DNA from: Rhizobiales bacterium 2SD
GTDB lineage: Bacteria; Pseudomonadota; Alphaproteobacteria; Rhizobiales; Beijerinckiaceae
Assembly: GCA_005502805.1 (NCBI GenBank)
Contig: SCMY01000003.1
Coordinates: forward strand, 372,001-436,000
Length of the DNA stretch: 64,000 nucleotides
Direction of reading: 5' to 3'
Shown: in pieces, positions 63,991-64,000 of the stretch
Layout of the letters: every line of letters starts with the position of its first letter
Position numbering within the stretch: the stretch's first letter is position 1
Program-made: the position numbers and the translations under genes
Notes under the pieces: generated by a model
The model's database searches: none
What the model was told of the DNA's origin: nothing
The model's input: the letters and a program-made list of their open reading frames with translations, nothing else

Positions 63991-64000
63991 TCGATCGTAC

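Noticed and set aside
1..64000. CRISPR array, transposase, integrase or prophage genes
   Set aside because: No regularly spaced direct repeats and no recognisable mobile-element proteins were seen on either strand.

Overview
The window is GC-rich DNA from an alphaproteobacterium. Gene order points to Hyphomicrobiales, and a Bosea-like member of Boseaceae is the best guess (inference from synteny and style, not from a database). The diagnostic blocks are nuoA-N followed by birA, rnj and mce; rpsF-rpsR-DUF2232-rplI; dnaB-alr-radA-cvpA-purF; and fabD-fabG-acpP-fabF-mltG. No CRISPR array, insertion sequence, integrase or rRNA was seen.

Layout. 1-2978 (minus): a gtr-type glycosylation cassette (GT2 transferase, SAM methyltransferase, GtrA flippase, partial polytopic membrane transferase), next to a tRNA-Asp at 3151-3227. 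3330-18250: an accessory catabolic island with a polar amino-acid ABC importer, three diverged M81 (MlrC-like) metallopeptidases, a D-serine-dehydratase-like PLP enzyme, a peptide-type ABC importer without ATPase genes, an IclR regulator and a class III aminotransferase. 18276-18911: a YcbK-like secreted protein. 19306-35075: the 14-gene complex I operon, with a GFA-family gene between nuoC and nuoD, a 79-residue membrane protein between nuoH and nuoI, a long NuoE and a histidine-rich NuoL. 35084-38724: birA, RNase J, methylmalonyl-CoA epimerase, RidA, DUF1467. 38772-40305: a lower-GC pocket with an unrecognised GxSxG protein and a strong two-way terminator. 40306-43617: two cyclophilins around a TolA-like secreted protein, then queA and a ClpX-zinc-finger orphan. 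43636-45787: purine nucleoside permease, and a VOC/TetR divergent pair with a clear palindromic operator. 45877-48449: TPR membrane protein, der, Nudix. 48569-58474 (minus): SDR, purF, cvpA, radA, alr, dnaB, rplI, DUF2232, rpsR, rpsF. 58799-63990: type II fatty-acid synthesis genes and mltG.

The main discovery candidate is the 3330-18250 island. Four of its intergenic regions, serving all of its main transcription units, each hold one 17-bp inverted repeat of the form RTTYC-N7-GRAAC (6381-6397, 8000-8016, 10874-10890, 16854-16870). One of them lies between the island's own IclR gene and the divergent aminotransferase. This suggests a single regulon that imports and degrades a peptide-like or amide-linked compound by a route I do not recognise. 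Substrate and chemistry are inference; the genes and repeats are seen directly.

Other points worth attention are the additions to the nuo operon, tetraloop hairpins before nuoJ, a candidate small RNA at 39944-40163, a hairpin in the purF leader, and several palindromic intergenic elements, one of which is present in two related copies (51805-51850 and 62420-62515).
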